A program made the position numbers and the translations under genes. The notes beneath the pieces are model-generated. The model saw only the letters and a program-made list of their open reading frames with translations, was not told the origin of the DNA and ran no database searches. Source: CAZJHX01 sp964545715 (GTDB taxonomy: Bacteria; Myxococcota_A; UBA9042; GCA-2863065). From it: 64,000 bases of DNA. The DNA is taken from contig CAZJHX010000011.1 of assembly GCA_964545715.1 (NCBI GenBank), positions 54,488 through 118,487 on the forward strand, written 5' to 3'. Below are positions 34,833 to 44,689 of this stretch, piece after piece. Position 1 is the stretch's first letter, and every line of letters begins with the position of its first letter.

Positions 34833-36377
34833 TTAGAACTCTTCGTCCAGCTGGACCCCGAACTTCTCGATCTCGGTGTCCGACAGTCTCATGCTATCGC
34901 GTATCACCAGCGTTTGCTCTTTGCGCGTTCTGGCGTCCCGTGCGGTGACCTGCAGCAGGCCGTTCTCGTCGACATTGAACTGGACCTCGACGCGCACCTG
35001 ACCCGCGCGCGCGGGCGGCAGGTTCTCCAGGCGGAAAGTCCCGATCAGGCGGTTCTCGGCCACGTACGCGTGGTCGCCCTGGTACACGCGGATCAGTACC
35101 GAGCTCTGGAAGTCGCGCACGGTGGAGAAGGACTCGGTCCGGAAGGTCGGCACGGTCGTGTTGCGTCGCAGAATGGACGCAAAGCGCTCGCCCTCGCCGA
35201 TCCCCAGGCTCAGCGGCAGGACGTCGAGCAGCAGCACGTCGTCGATCTCACCCTCGACGATGCCCGCCTGCAGCGCGGCGCCCAGGGCCACGGCCTCGTC
35301 CGCGTTGATGCCCTTGCGCGGCGCCTGCCCGAAGAACTCCTCCACCTTCTGCTGAACCAGCGGGATCTTGGTGCTGCCGCCGACGAGCAGGGTCTCGTTG
35401 ATGTCGGACGGAGTGAGCCCGGCGTCATCCAGCGCGGCGCGGCAGGCAGCCAGCGTCTGGTCGAGCAGCTCCACGAACAGCCCCTCGAAGCGACTGCGCG
35501 GCAGCGTCATCTGAAGGTGCTTGGGCCCGGTGTCGTCGGCTGCGAGGAACGGCAGCATGACCTCGGTCTCGCTGGCGGAGCTCAGCTCGATCTTGGCGGT
35601 CTCGGCGGCCTCACGAAGGCGCTGCAGGGCCACCGCGTCGTCGCCGATCTCGATGCCGTGCACGCGATAGAAGTTCTCGGCCAGCACCGCCATCAGCTTT
35701 TCGTCGATGTCGTTGCCGCCCAACGTGGAGTCGCCGCGGGTGGCGCGCACCTGGACGACGCCGCCCGAGCAGTCCAGCACCGAGCAGTCGAACGTGCCGC
35801 CGCCCCAGTCGTATACGACCAGCGTGCCGTCTTTGCCCTTCTCCCAGCCGTAGGCCAGCGCCGCCGAGGTCGGCTCGTTGACCAGGCGCAGCACGTTGAG
35901 CCCGGCGACGCGCGCGGCGTCCTGGGTGGCCGCGCGCTGGGCGTCGTCGAAGTACGCCGGGCACGTGATCACCGCCGCCTCGCACTCTTCGCCCCAATAC
36001 TCCTCGGCATAGCCGCGGGCGGCTTTCAGGATCTGGGCTGAGATCTCGACGGGCGTGACGTTGCGTACGGCGCCGGCGATCTCGACGTTGCCCTGGGCAC
36101 CCTCAGCGAGGTCGTAGGAGTACTTGGAGTCCTTCACGTCGTCGAACTTGCGCCCGATCAACCGCTTGACGGAGTGATAGGTGCGCTTGGGATTGGTCAC
36201 CGCCTGTCGTCGCGCCGCCTGGCCCACCAGGATGTCCCCCGCATTGGTGACCGCGACCACGGACGGGGTGGTGCGTCCGCCCTCCGCGTTGGGAATGACC
36301 TCAGGGCGTCCCCCTTCCAAGACCGCAATGCACGTGTTTGTGGTGCCCAGATCTATGCCCATAACTCTACGCGACAT
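34833..36377 (-). CDS. DnaK paralogue lacking the C-terminal lid
   Basis: A 514-residue Hsp70. The ATPase domain is complete: GIDLGTTNT at 7-15, VYDWGGGTFD near 198 and VGGSTKIP near 326. The interdomain linker DVLLLDVLPLSLGI and the beta substrate-binding domain follow. The protein ends at QLDEEF, about 120 residues short of standard DnaK, so the helical lid and EEVD-type tail are missing. Substrate trapping would be weaker and faster. It is paired with the J-like gene downstream; no grpE is nearby. Confidence 0.92.
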   Translation of the reverse strand: MSRRVMGIDLGTTNTCIAVLEGGRPEVIPNAEGGRTTPSVVAVTNAGDILVGQAARRQAVTNPKRTYHSVKRLIGRKFDDVKDSKYSYDLAEGAQGNVEIAGAVRNVTPVEISAQILKAARGYAEEYWGEECEAAVITCPAYFDDAQRAATQDAARVAGLNVLRLVNEPTSAALAYGWEKGKDGTLVVYDWGGGTFDCSVLDCSGGVVQVRATRGDSTLGGNDIDEKLMAVLAENFYRVHGIEIGDDAVALQRLREAAETAKIELSSASETEVMLPFLAADDTGPKHLQMTLPRSRFEGLFVELLDQTLAACRAALDDAGLTPSDINETLLVGGSTKIPLVQQKVEEFFGQAPRKGINADEAVALGAALQAGIVEGEIDDVLLLDVLPLSLGIGEGERFASILRRNTTVPTFRTESFSTVRDFQSSVLIRVYQGDHAYVAENRLIGTFRLENLPPARAGQVRVEVQFNVDENGLLQVTARDARTRKEQTLVIRDSMRLSDTEIEKFGVQLDEEF

Positions 36378-36385
36378 GCCGCGAG

Positions 36386-36412
36386 TCTGTATGCGACACG
36401 GGGGCCCGTCAA
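36386..36412 (-). promoter_or_regulatory. Candidate promoter of the lid-less dnaK gene
   Basis: On the minus strand TTGACG (36412-36407), then a 15-base spacer and TACAGA (36391-36386), ending eight bases before the ATG at 36377. The spacer is short; no Shine-Dalgarno is visible. Confidence 0.35.
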
Positions 36413-36469
36413 GTGGCGGCCGCCCATCGGAATTGGTACGGTGTAGGACGTTTTCGCTCCGGGGGTTTC

Positions 36470-37177
36470 ATGGGACCGATCGTTCGCACAATTAGCTGGT
36501 TCTCCACAGTGATGCTGGCCGGTGCGCTCGTGGTGGCCTGTGGTGGCACCACCACCGAGACGGTAGTCGTTCCGGAGGGCACCACAACAGGCACCGGCAG
36601 CGGAACCAGCGGCACCTCCTCAACGACGGGTACGCCGACGACGACGACCGGCCCCGGCACCACCTCCACCGGTCCGGGCGACACCAGCGGTGACACCGGC
36701 GGTGACACGACAGACACCGGCGGCGATACGGGCGTCGACCCGAGCAAGGCGCCCAAGTGCGGGGTGGAAGACCAGGCAGGGCTCGCGATTGGGGAGGAGT
36801 GCAGCGAGCACGCCGACTGCGAGACGGGCTACTGCTACGACGAGTATCTGTGGAACGAAGACGGCAGCAAGACCTACCGCTTCTGCACAGTGGCCTGTAC
36901 GGGCTGCACGGTGAAGGGCAACTGCAACGAGTGGGGCAAGGCGGCCGGCATCAAGGAGAACAAGTGCTTCCCGCTGACCTCCAACTTCATCAACTTCTTT
37001 GAGCTGAAGTTCGACAGTCTCTGCCTGGCCAGCTGCGTCAGCGACGGCGACTGCGCGGGCATGGGCCCGTTCTCCACGTGCAAGCTCCTCAGCTTCGGCA
37101 AGGACTTCGATTACGGCGTGGTCAAGATCTGCCAGCCGCCGGACTTCCCCAAGCGTCCGGCGGCCGACTTTAAGTAA
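36470..37177 (+). CDS. Cys-rich lipoprotein with Thr/Gly linker
   Basis: A 235-residue lipoprotein (lipobox VVAC). A low-complexity linker of Thr, Gly, Ser and Asp (about 35-95) leads to a globular domain with many cysteines (ECSEHADCETGYCYDE, CTVACTGCTVKGNCNEW, CLASCVSDGDCAG), probably disulfide-bonded at the cell surface. This architecture is common in Myxococcota and Bradymonadales. The ATG at 36470 follows a GGGGG stretch. The 3' end overlaps the convergent TPR gene by eight bases. Function unknown. Confidence 0.82.
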   Translation: MGPIVRTISWFSTVMLAGALVVACGGTTTETVVVPEGTTTGTGSGTSGTSSTTGTPTTTTGPGTTSTGPGDTSGDTGGDTTDTGGDTGVDPSKAPKCGVEDQAGLAIGEECSEHADCETGYCYDEYLWNEDGSKTYRFCTVACTGCTVKGNCNEWGKAAGIKENKCFPLTSNFINFFELKFDSLCLASCVSDGDCAGMGPFSTCKLLSFGKDFDYGVVKICQPPDFPKRPAADFK

Positions 37178-40157
37178 GGCGCCGGTTTTCGACGTCGATG
37201 CGCCGCAGCGTCCGGGTCTTCTCAGCATCCTCGACAATCGCGTAGACGCGACCGCCCGTGCGGTCCTCCAAGAGGCTGCGGATCTCCAGGCCGGCGTCCG
37301 CGTCAAAGTCCCACGCCAGTCGCATGCCGTCGAAGCTGAACGCGGCGACCCCGTGGGTGCCCTTCTTGCCGTAGCGGCGGGTGTGGAAGACCAGCGTGCG
37401 GCTGGGATCGTGCACGGCAAATGCCGTCATCAGCGTGCGGTCGTCGTCCATCCAGGACGTGTCCGGGTCGCTCACCTGGTAGAAGACGCTGAAATCCGAG
37501 CGGAGCTGGGCGAACCCGTTGGAGTGGTCCACCACCTGGCCCGTGAACGGCTCGATGAACCAGTACTGGCAGAACAACGGCGCCTCAAGCCCAGGGGCGG
37601 CGGCGATACGCCGAATCGCGTGCATCGGCTGTCCAAAGTCCGGGTAGAACGGCCGCTCGTGAATACGAGTGCGCGCGTCGACCACCGCAAAGTTGTAGAA
37701 GGACGGGACCAGACGCCGCAGGTCCATGTGCCGCTGCACGGTGTACTGTTGTGAGCCGCCGATGGCCCGCAGGTTGAACACGGCGTACGAGAACGTCTCT
37801 TCGTTGTGTACCAGCCCGTCGGCTGTGGAGATGCTGAGCAGGCGTCCTTTGTGGCGCCCACGCTGGCCCTTGAGCAGCGTGAGCAAGCGCCCCGACGGCT
37901 GATCGAAGACCGTCTCCTGAGCGACCTTCTCCGCGTCCTCACCGCGCGGAATCGCCTTGTCCAGCGGCACGCGGTCAGCGATTTCCAAGCTGTCGCCGGA
38001 AGGCGAGATCACGGTCAGCTCGCGCTTGTCACCGTCAAAGACCAACACGTTGTCGCCGTCACAGAACAGGCGGGTGCCGGCGCCGCTGATGGCCAGCCCG
38101 GCGGGCAGGGTGTACGCGGCGGACAGCTCCAGGGTGTCCAGGTCCCCGATGTACAGCGCGTCGCCCGCAGCGAGCAGCAGCCGCCCGCCGGCCGAGTCGA
38201 GACAGCGCAGCAGCGGGCCGTCACGCCCGTCTTTGAGCGCCGTGAGGTTCAGGATGCCGTCAGCGCCCACCTTTGGCGGAGCCGTGTTCCGAATCTGCCA
38301 GTCGCGTTGGATGGCCGCGGTCGCGCGCGCGCACAGCTCCACGATGGCGGGATCCTCGGCGTGGGTCGCGGACCCGGCGATCTCGCGCTGAAGGCGCCAC
38401 CACTGGCCGGCGTCGGCGATGCGCGCCAGCAGCTTCATCTGCGTCGCGTGGGCCTGGTTGCGGGCGATCGACGCGCGCAGTCCGCGGCGCCGCTCGGCGG
38501 TGTCGTCAAAGTCAGCGCCCAGTACGTGCACCGCCTGGTCCAGCGCGGACAGCGCGCCCTCGAGATCACCGCGCTGTTCGCACGCGCGGCTGGCGGCCAC
38601 GTGCTCGTCGGCCTTTTGTCGGGACCGCTGGGCCTGGCCAAAGCGGATTTCTCGCTCCAGACTGACGACGTCCTTATCGTTCTTCAGGTGCCGCCGCGCC
38701 TCACGAAGCGCGGTCTCGGCCTCCCGCACGCGCCCCCGGCTGAAGTGGTCAGCGGCGGTGTGAACGGCGGCGACCCCCTCCAGATGGCGGTCTGTGATCT
38801 TGTGGCGCGTGCGGCCCACGTACGCGATCAAGCGGCTCAGCAGCGCGTCCTCGGCGGCCTCCGCGTCGATCTTGGCGCCCGTCTCGATGGCCCGATGGTA
38901 AGCGGCAAGCGCGCCCAGCGTGTCGCCCGCCCCGGCGCGCTCCTGGCCAAAGGCGATATGCGTGCGGCAGTTCTCGTCGGCGATGGCGGCCTGCACGCGT
39001 GAGTTGAGCTCACGGGTCGCCTTCCGCGAGGAGGCGTCCTCTCGATGAGCGGCCTTCAGCGCCTTCGCGGCTTCGCGCCACTGCGCTGCCTCGGCACAGG
39101 CCTGCGCCCTGGCGATCAGCTCTTCAGCACGACTGCGGTGCTGCTCGGCATCCAGCGCGGCCAGCAGCCTGGCCAGGCGAGCGCCCGTCAGGCCCCGGCC
39201 GGTCAAGTCTGCGCAGATCGCGCGTGCACCCGCTAAATCGCCGCTGGCCCGTGCTGCCTCCGCCTGCTCCAACAGCTGAGATGCGACGTCCCCGCGCGCG
39301 GACCGGCACGCGTCCAACAGCCGGCGTGCATCCGCGTTGCCCGGATCCAGCGATACCGACTTCGCCAGCAGCCGCTCAGCCTCGGCCAGGTTGCCCACCC
39401 GATGCTCCAGGTCGCCGAGCCGTCGCAGGACGAGCGCATCCGCGGTGCCCCGACTCAGCGCGGTGTAGTGCTCCAGCGCCTCCTCCGCGTGGCCCAGCTG
39501 GTAGACGGCGTCCGCCAGCCGCAGGTGCAGCGCCCGGTCCCGCCCGGTGTCGATACGTGGAGACGACAGCAGCTCCGCGATCTCGTCGTAGTCGGCGTAG
39601 ATGTCGCTCAAAAAGCGCACCAGCTCGCGCACCATGTCCAGGTTGCCGTCGGACCGCAGCACGGCCAGCCGCCAGGCGGCGACCGAGCGGTCGTAGTCGT
39701 ACTCTTCTTCAGCGCGACGAGCGGCTGCGGCGCAATCACCGGAGGACATCTTGGTAAAGGCGGCGCGCATCGCCGGGTCCAGCGGTCGCACATCCAGCCC
39801 GGCGACCTGCTCTTCGTCGCCCGCGGGGGCCAGGTTCAGGTTCAGGCCGGCCCGCACGTCGTCGCTGATATGGTCGACTGCGATCAGCGCCGACGGCGCC
39901 CGCTTGCCGCGCGGTGGGCGGACCAGCAGAAACTGAGGTCCCTCTTTGGCGGGTCCGACCCGGACGGTGTCGCTGTGTTGCTTGATGACGTGATTGAGCA
40001 CCCGCTCGCGGGCGACCTCATAAAGCCCGGCGTCCGTACGTGACGCGTTGGCGGCGCCTTTCTGCAGGCGTGCGGCCAGCCGCAGCGCGGCCTCGGGACT
40101 CAGCTCCTTGGTGGATGAGACGTAGTTGTCTGCGTCCGCGATCAGCTTGTCGGCCAT
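37170..40157 (-). CDS. Large TPR plus beta-propeller-like protein
   Basis: A 995-residue cytoplasmic protein (no signal peptide). Residues about 120-640 are tandem TPR helices (for example LGHAEEALEHYTALSRG, VGNLAEAERLLAKSVSLDPG). The last 330 residues are beta-rich with repeated LYIGDLDTLEL-type strands, resembling an incomplete PQQ/WD-like propeller. ATG 40157 is supported by GGGAGTGAG upstream. It starts four bases after the orphan solute-binding lipoprotein gene, so the two form an operon. Function is not recognised. Confidence 0.82.
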   Translation of the reverse strand: MADKLIADADNYVSSTKELSPEAALRLAARLQKGAANASRTDAGLYEVARERVLNHVIKQHSDTVRVGPAKEGPQFLLVRPPRGKRAPSALIAVDHISDDVRAGLNLNLAPAGDEEQVAGLDVRPLDPAMRAAFTKMSSGDCAAAARRAEEEYDYDRSVAAWRLAVLRSDGNLDMVRELVRFLSDIYADYDEIAELLSSPRIDTGRDRALHLRLADAVYQLGHAEEALEHYTALSRGTADALVLRRLGDLEHRVGNLAEAERLLAKSVSLDPGNADARRLLDACRSARGDVASQLLEQAEAARASGDLAGARAICADLTGRGLTGARLARLLAALDAEQHRSRAEELIARAQACAEAAQWREAAKALKAAHREDASSRKATRELNSRVQAAIADENCRTHIAFGQERAGAGDTLGALAAYHRAIETGAKIDAEAAEDALLSRLIAYVGRTRHKITDRHLEGVAAVHTAADHFSRGRVREAETALREARRHLKNDKDVVSLEREIRFGQAQRSRQKADEHVAASRACEQRGDLEGALSALDQAVHVLGADFDDTAERRRGLRASIARNQAHATQMKLLARIADAGQWWRLQREIAGSATHAEDPAIVELCARATAAIQRDWQIRNTAPPKVGADGILNLTALKDGRDGPLLRCLDSAGGRLLLAAGDALYIGDLDTLELSAAYTLPAGLAISGAGTRLFCDGDNVLVFDGDKRELTVISPSGDSLEIADRVPLDKAIPRGEDAEKVAQETVFDQPSGRLLTLLKGQRGRHKGRLLSISTADGLVHNEETFSYAVFNLRAIGGSQQYTVQRHMDLRRLVPSFYNFAVVDARTRIHERPFYPDFGQPMHAIRRIAAAPGLEAPLFCQYWFIEPFTGQVVDHSNGFAQLRSDFSVFYQVSDPDTSWMDDDRTLMTAFAVHDPSRTLVFHTRRYGKKGTHGVAAFSFDGMRLAWDFDADAGLEIRSLLEDRTGGRVYAIVEDAEKTRTLRRIDVENRRLT

Positions 40158-40161
40158 CGGC

Positions 40162-41739
40162 TCACTCCCACGCCAGCCATCGCAGCGGATGGACATTGTC
40201 TTCGGTCGCCTCGTAGCCCGTGATGCCGGGGCGCAGCAGCGTTTGCCGTGTCATGCGGTACAGCGGGATCACCGGCATCTGCGCGTCGAAGAGCTTCAGC
40301 GCCTCGCCGATCACCGCGTCCTGCGCCTCGATGGTGCCGGCCTCGCGCGCTTTGTCGATCAGGGCGTCGTACTCCGCGCTCACCCAGCGCGCCCGGTTGT
40401 CCGCGGAGTCCCCGCGCACCAGGCCCAGAAAGTCCATCGCGTCGAAGCCGCCCATGCCGAGCTGGGCCATGCTGTAACCCGGCGTGCCGAGCTCGGCGAG
40501 AAAGGTCTTCCAGTCGAGATTGCGGGCGGCGACGGTGATGCCCAGCGCCTCTTTGAGGTCGCGCGCGAGGAAGCTGGCCAGCGCCTTGTTGCGGTCGTTG
40601 CTGTTGTAGATGAGCTCGACCTCGGGCATGGGCCTGTCAGCGGTGTAGCCCGCTTGAGTCAGCAGCTTGCGCGCCGCCTCGGGATCGTGGCGAACCCGGC
40701 GAGGGGAGCGCGCGGCGGTCATGCTCGGCGGGATAGGGCTGTCGGCCGGCTTCTGGCCGCCCCCGAGCAGCTGTCGCGTGAGCTTGCGCCGGTCGATCGC
40801 CAGGTCGATGGCGCGCCGAACGAGCGCGTCATCAAACGGCGGCTTGGAGGCGTTGACGTACAGGAAGAAGAGCCCACCGAAGTCGTCGATGCGCAGCTCC
40901 GGGGCGTTGTCGCGCTTCATCTGCTCCATGGCGTCGGCGGGGATCAGGCCTGCGCTCCAGTCGATCTTTCCCAGCTTGTACCAGCGCAATGCGGTGGGGC
41001 TGTCGGTCGTAAAGTGGAAAGTGGCCTCGGTGAGGGCCACGGACGAGGCTCCATGGAACCGATCGTTGCGCTTGAGCACGATGGTCTGACCGTGCTTGTG
41101 CGCGCTCAGGGTGTACGCGCCGTTGCTCACGACGTGCTCCGGACGGGTCCAGGTGTCCGGGTGCTTCTCAACGACATGACGCGGCACCGGCAGCGCGGAC
41201 GCCAGCGCAAGGACCTTGAGCAGTCGCGGGTAGGGCCGCTCCAGGGTGATTACGACCTTCTCGCCGTCCGCCGCGAGGCCGACCTTTGTAGGGTCGGTGA
41301 TGTCGCCTTTGTTGAAGGCCTCCGCGCCTGAGATGGGCCACAACATCGGCGCGTTGCGATTACCCGTCGCCTGCGCCATGGAGCGCCGCAGCGACCAGAC
41401 AAAGTCGTCGGCGGTGAGCGGCGTGCCGTCGGACCAGGTCAGGCCCTTGCGCAGAAAGAAGGTCCACGTGCGCCTGTCTTTGGAGATCGTCCAGCGCTCC
41501 GCGGCGCCACCGGTCGGGGAGCCGTCCGCGCTGCGGGTGGTCAGGCCTTCGAACAGGTTGATGGCGATGATCGCGCCAACGGAGTCGCCCAGCTTGTGCG
41601 GGTCCAGGGCGGGCGGCTCAAACGTGGCGATGGCGATGGAGCTTCTGCCTGACTCGGCGCCCCTGTCGGAGGGCGCGTCCTTTTTACAGCCTGCCGCCAA
41701 AACGAGGGTCAGCAGTATGGGAAAGCAGGAGCGGCGCAT
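40162..41739 (-). CDS. Family 5 solute-binding lipoprotein (OppA/DppA-like)
   Basis: A 525-residue peptide/nickel-type ABC substrate-binding protein. The signal peptide ends in lipobox AAGC, and the core includes LDPHKLGDSVGAIIAINLFE, LRKGLTWSDGTPLTADDFVW and LIYNSNDRNKALASFLARDL. No permease or ATPase gene for peptide uptake accompanies it, so it may use a transporter elsewhere or act as a sensor. ATG at 41739 was picked because the signal peptide begins there. It is divergent from the amidohydrolase gene. Confidence 0.9.
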   Translation of the reverse strand: MRRSCFPILLTLVLAAGCKKDAPSDRGAESGRSSIAIATFEPPALDPHKLGDSVGAIIAINLFEGLTTRSADGSPTGGAAERWTISKDRRTWTFFLRKGLTWSDGTPLTADDFVWSLRRSMAQATGNRNAPMLWPISGAEAFNKGDITDPTKVGLAADGEKVVITLERPYPRLLKVLALASALPVPRHVVEKHPDTWTRPEHVVSNGAYTLSAHKHGQTIVLKRNDRFHGASSVALTEATFHFTTDSPTALRWYKLGKIDWSAGLIPADAMEQMKRDNAPELRIDDFGGLFFLYVNASKPPFDDALVRRAIDLAIDRRKLTRQLLGGGQKPADSPIPPSMTAARSPRRVRHDPEAARKLLTQAGYTADRPMPEVELIYNSNDRNKALASFLARDLKEALGITVAARNLDWKTFLAELGTPGYSMAQLGMGGFDAMDFLGLVRGDSADNRARWVSAEYDALIDKAREAGTIEAQDAVIGEALKLFDAQMPVIPLYRMTRQTLLRPGITGYEATEDNVHPLRWLAWE

Positions 41740-41771
41740 GGCGTTGGGCAATCTACCGGCGCAAACCGAGG

Positions 41772-41801
41772 ATGACAACAGCCGTTCGGGGTTGATATAG
41801 G
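41772..41801 (+). promoter_or_regulatory. Promoter giving a nearly leaderless amidohydrolase mRNA
   Basis: ATGACA (41772-41777), an 18-base spacer and TATAGG (41796-41801). The hexamer ends eight bases before the ATG at 41810, with no Shine-Dalgarno between. Confidence 0.5.
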
Positions 41802-41809
41802 GCCTACCA

Positions 41810-43363
41810 ATGACCCAAAGCAGCCCTGTGACGCGACGGCTGATCGTCGCCATTCTGGTCGTTGTGTGCAGTGGCGTAGCCCATGCTCGGACCACTCGCT
41901 ACATCAACGCGGTCGTTTTCGACTCCGACGCCGACACGCTCACCGTTCGTGACGGCCGGTTTGTGAAGGAGGGCAAGGCCGACCGGATCGTCAATCTGCG
42001 CGGCGGGTTTGTGGTGCCGCGCCTGGTGGATGCGCACGCGCACGTGTTCAGCCTGGGCCGCTCGCTGGGCCGCGTCGATCTACGAGGGGCCGCGTCGTGG
42101 GACGACGCGATCGCGCGTGTGGTGAAGAGGGCGCCGCCGACCGGATGGGTGATGGGGCGCGGCTGGGATCAGAACCGCTGGCCGTCCAAGGCGTTTCCGA
42201 CTCACGAGGCGCTCAGTCGCGCGTTTGCCGATCGCCCGGTGGTGCTCACGCGGGTGGACGGTCATGCGCTTATCGCCAACGCGGCGGCTATGCGCGCAGC
42301 CGGGGTGACCGCCGCTACAAAAGCCCCGGACGGCGGGCGAATTCTGCGTGATGCCGCCGGGGAGCCGACGGGGGTGTTTGTGGACAGCGCGATGGCGCTG
42401 ATCCGGGCAAAAGCGGCGGCGCTGACACCCACGGAGCGAAAGGCCGCGCTCAAGGCCGCGTTTCGCAAGATCTTGAGCGTGGGCCTGACGGGCGTGCACG
42501 ACATGGGGCTGGATCGCCGGACCATCACGGCGCTGAAAGAGCTGGAGGAGGCGGGCGAGCTGCCGATTCGCATCCATGGCTACAGCGCGGGGCTGCTCCG
42601 AGGCGTGCGGCCGTATGCGGGGCCGCGCTTCAATCTGATAGGGGTCAAGCTGTTCGCCGACGGCGCGCTGGGGTCGCGGGGAGCGGCCCTGCTGGAGCCC
42701 TACTCGGACGAGAAAGGCTGGAAGGGGCTGATGCAGGCCAAGCCGCAGTCGTTGGCGCGCATGGTCAAGGACGCGCGCAGTGCGGGGTTCCAGCCGGCGA
42801 TCCACGCGATTGGGGATCGGGGGATTCGGGTGGCTCTGGATGCGCTGCGCGCCGGTGGACCGGCCCGTTTGAAGGGACGTATCGAGCACGCCCAGATCGT
42901 GAACGACGCGGACTTTGCCCGCTTCAAGGCGGAGGGTGTGATCGCGTCCATGCAGCCCACTCACGCGACCAGTGACATGCCGTGGGCCGAGGCGCGCGTG
43001 GGCGCCGAGCGCATCAAAGGCGGCTATGCCTGGCAGCGCATGCTCAAAGGTGGCGTGCCGTTGGTGTTTGGCTCCGACTTCCCTGTGGAGTCCTACGACG
43101 TGCGAAAGGGGCTGTACGCCGCCGTGACGCGACAGGACGAAGCGGGCTCGCCCACCGGCGGGTGGCTGCCGGACCAGCGGGTCACGATTACGGAGGCGTT
43201 GAGGGCCTTCAGCTCGTCGGCGGCTAAAGCTGTAGGAGAAGCTGATCTGCCGCATGCGGACTTCGCGGTGTATGAGCGGGACCTGCGAACCGTAAAGCCG
43301 TCTGAGCTGCTGAAGGCCAAGGTGAGGCTGGTCGTCGTGGGCGGCGACGAGGTCTTTCCCTGA
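41810..43363 (+). CDS. Amidohydrolase family 3, YtcJ-like, exported
   Basis: A 517-residue metal-dependent hydrolase with a signal peptide (about 1-26, ending VAHAR). Metal and family motifs: PRLVDAHAHVFSLG near 65, GRGWDQNRW, VKLFADGALGSRGAALLEPY, IHAIGDRG and FGSDFPVE. The family includes exoenzyme regulators and N-substituted formamide deformylase; the substrate is not predictable. The gene is transcribed away from the peptide-binding lipoprotein, so they could share a function in amide or peptide scavenging. Confidence 0.9.
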   Translation: MTQSSPVTRRLIVAILVVVCSGVAHARTTRYINAVVFDSDADTLTVRDGRFVKEGKADRIVNLRGGFVVPRLVDAHAHVFSLGRSLGRVDLRGAASWDDAIARVVKRAPPTGWVMGRGWDQNRWPSKAFPTHEALSRAFADRPVVLTRVDGHALIANAAAMRAAGVTAATKAPDGGRILRDAAGEPTGVFVDSAMALIRAKAAALTPTERKAALKAAFRKILSVGLTGVHDMGLDRRTITALKELEEAGELPIRIHGYSAGLLRGVRPYAGPRFNLIGVKLFADGALGSRGAALLEPYSDEKGWKGLMQAKPQSLARMVKDARSAGFQPAIHAIGDRGIRVALDALRAGGPARLKGRIEHAQIVNDADFARFKAEGVIASMQPTHATSDMPWAEARVGAERIKGGYAWQRMLKGGVPLVFGSDFPVESYDVRKGLYAAVTRQDEAGSPTGGWLPDQRVTITEALRAFSSSAAKAVGEADLPHADFAVYERDLRTVKPSELLKAKVRLVVVGGDEVFP

Positions 43364-43691
43364 GCCCTTTTGGGGTTGCCCAAAAAAAGAATGATCCGGT
43401 TTTCGTCGTCGCGACAACACAGTTGTAACGAGGGCGGCCGGGTCCTCGGAGAGATTCATGAAGAGCGTTCTTCGTGAGTCGATCCGGGGGCCTGGCTTTT
43501 CGTTTTCCACCTATTAAAAACGTTGTGCGTCGCCGGGTCGTCTGGTAAGGTACCTGCAATTGCGTCCCGTGAGGGATTCGCCCACGGTGGACGCAATCAA
43601 CTGTCAAAATCAGACAGACGAGCGCCCCACGCAAGACGGTGTCGGGGCCACGAGTTTCGGCCGGGATGGGACCGGCCCTCTAGAGGTAAAA
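43364..43691 (+). other. Intergenic leader region before the Arg/Gln-rich gene
   Basis: 328 bases. It holds a CCC-TTTT-GGG mini-hairpin followed by seven A residues just after the amidohydrolase stop, a sigma-70-like promoter at 43523-43551, and a 5' leader of about 130 bases. The leader contains GCGTCC...GGACGC inverted arms (about 43562 and 43588) that could fold. No gene is seen. Confidence 0.45.
43523..43551 (+). promoter_or_regulatory. Sigma-70-like promoter upstream of the Arg/Gln-rich gene
   Basis: TTGTGC (43523-43528), a 17-base spacer and TAAGGT (43546-43551), in the most AT-rich part of the gap. It would give a leader of about 133 bases before ATG 43692. Confidence 0.45.
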
Positions 43692-44351
<660 letters not shown>

Positions 44352-44355
44352 GCGG

Positions 44356-44676
44356 GTGAGCGGTCAAACGCTGCCCCCCAACGCCGAAGAACGTACGGCG
44401 CGCGCTGCTTACAACGCTGCGCTGGACAACCGCGACATAGCCGGTCAGGTCGACGCCCTCGAGGTGTTGGCAGCGCAGTCGCTCGCCCGCGGTGAGACGC
44501 TGGCAGTGCCGCGGCTTGTCGAAGAGGCGCTGCGTCTGCTCGCCCGCCGTGACACGTCCTACAGCGTGTTCGCGCGTGCGCGGAAAGCCTCGAAATTACT
44601 AAGATTGTGGGTGCGTTCAGGCCGGCGTGCACGGCCGGGCGATGATCCGTCGAAGTTCTGGTTTTTCAGGACCTGA
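44356..44676 (+). CDS. Small helical protein, hypothetical
   Basis: A 106-residue, Ala/Leu/Arg-rich helical protein (ARAAYNAALDNRDIAGQVDA, ARGETLAVPRLVEEALRLLA) resembling a pair of TPR helices. It starts at GTG 44356, four bases after the upstream stop, so it is probably co-transcribed with the Arg/Gln-rich protein. Its stop codon lies inside a perfect palindrome. No family recognised. Confidence 0.55.
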   Translation: MSGQTLPPNAEERTARAAYNAALDNRDIAGQVDALEVLAAQSLARGETLAVPRLVEEALRLLARRDTSYSVFARARKASKLLRLWVRSGRRARPGDDPSKFWFFRT

Positions 44677-44689
44677 GCGCTCAGGTCCT
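44668..44689. repeat. Perfect 22-base palindrome over two convergent stop codons
   Basis: The left half is AGGACCTGAGC and the right half its exact complement. TTTTTC precedes and AAAAAG follows, which would lengthen the stem with A-U pairs. The TGA of the upstream gene (44674-44676) is inside it, and the TAG of the facing gene (44688-44690) overlaps its right edge. Because A, not T, follows on both strands, it is not a classical terminator. Confidence 0.8.

Noticed and set aside
34752..36041. A 429-codon plus-strand frame opposite dnaK
   Set aside because: DnaK on the minus strand is unmistakable; the opposite frame has no features.
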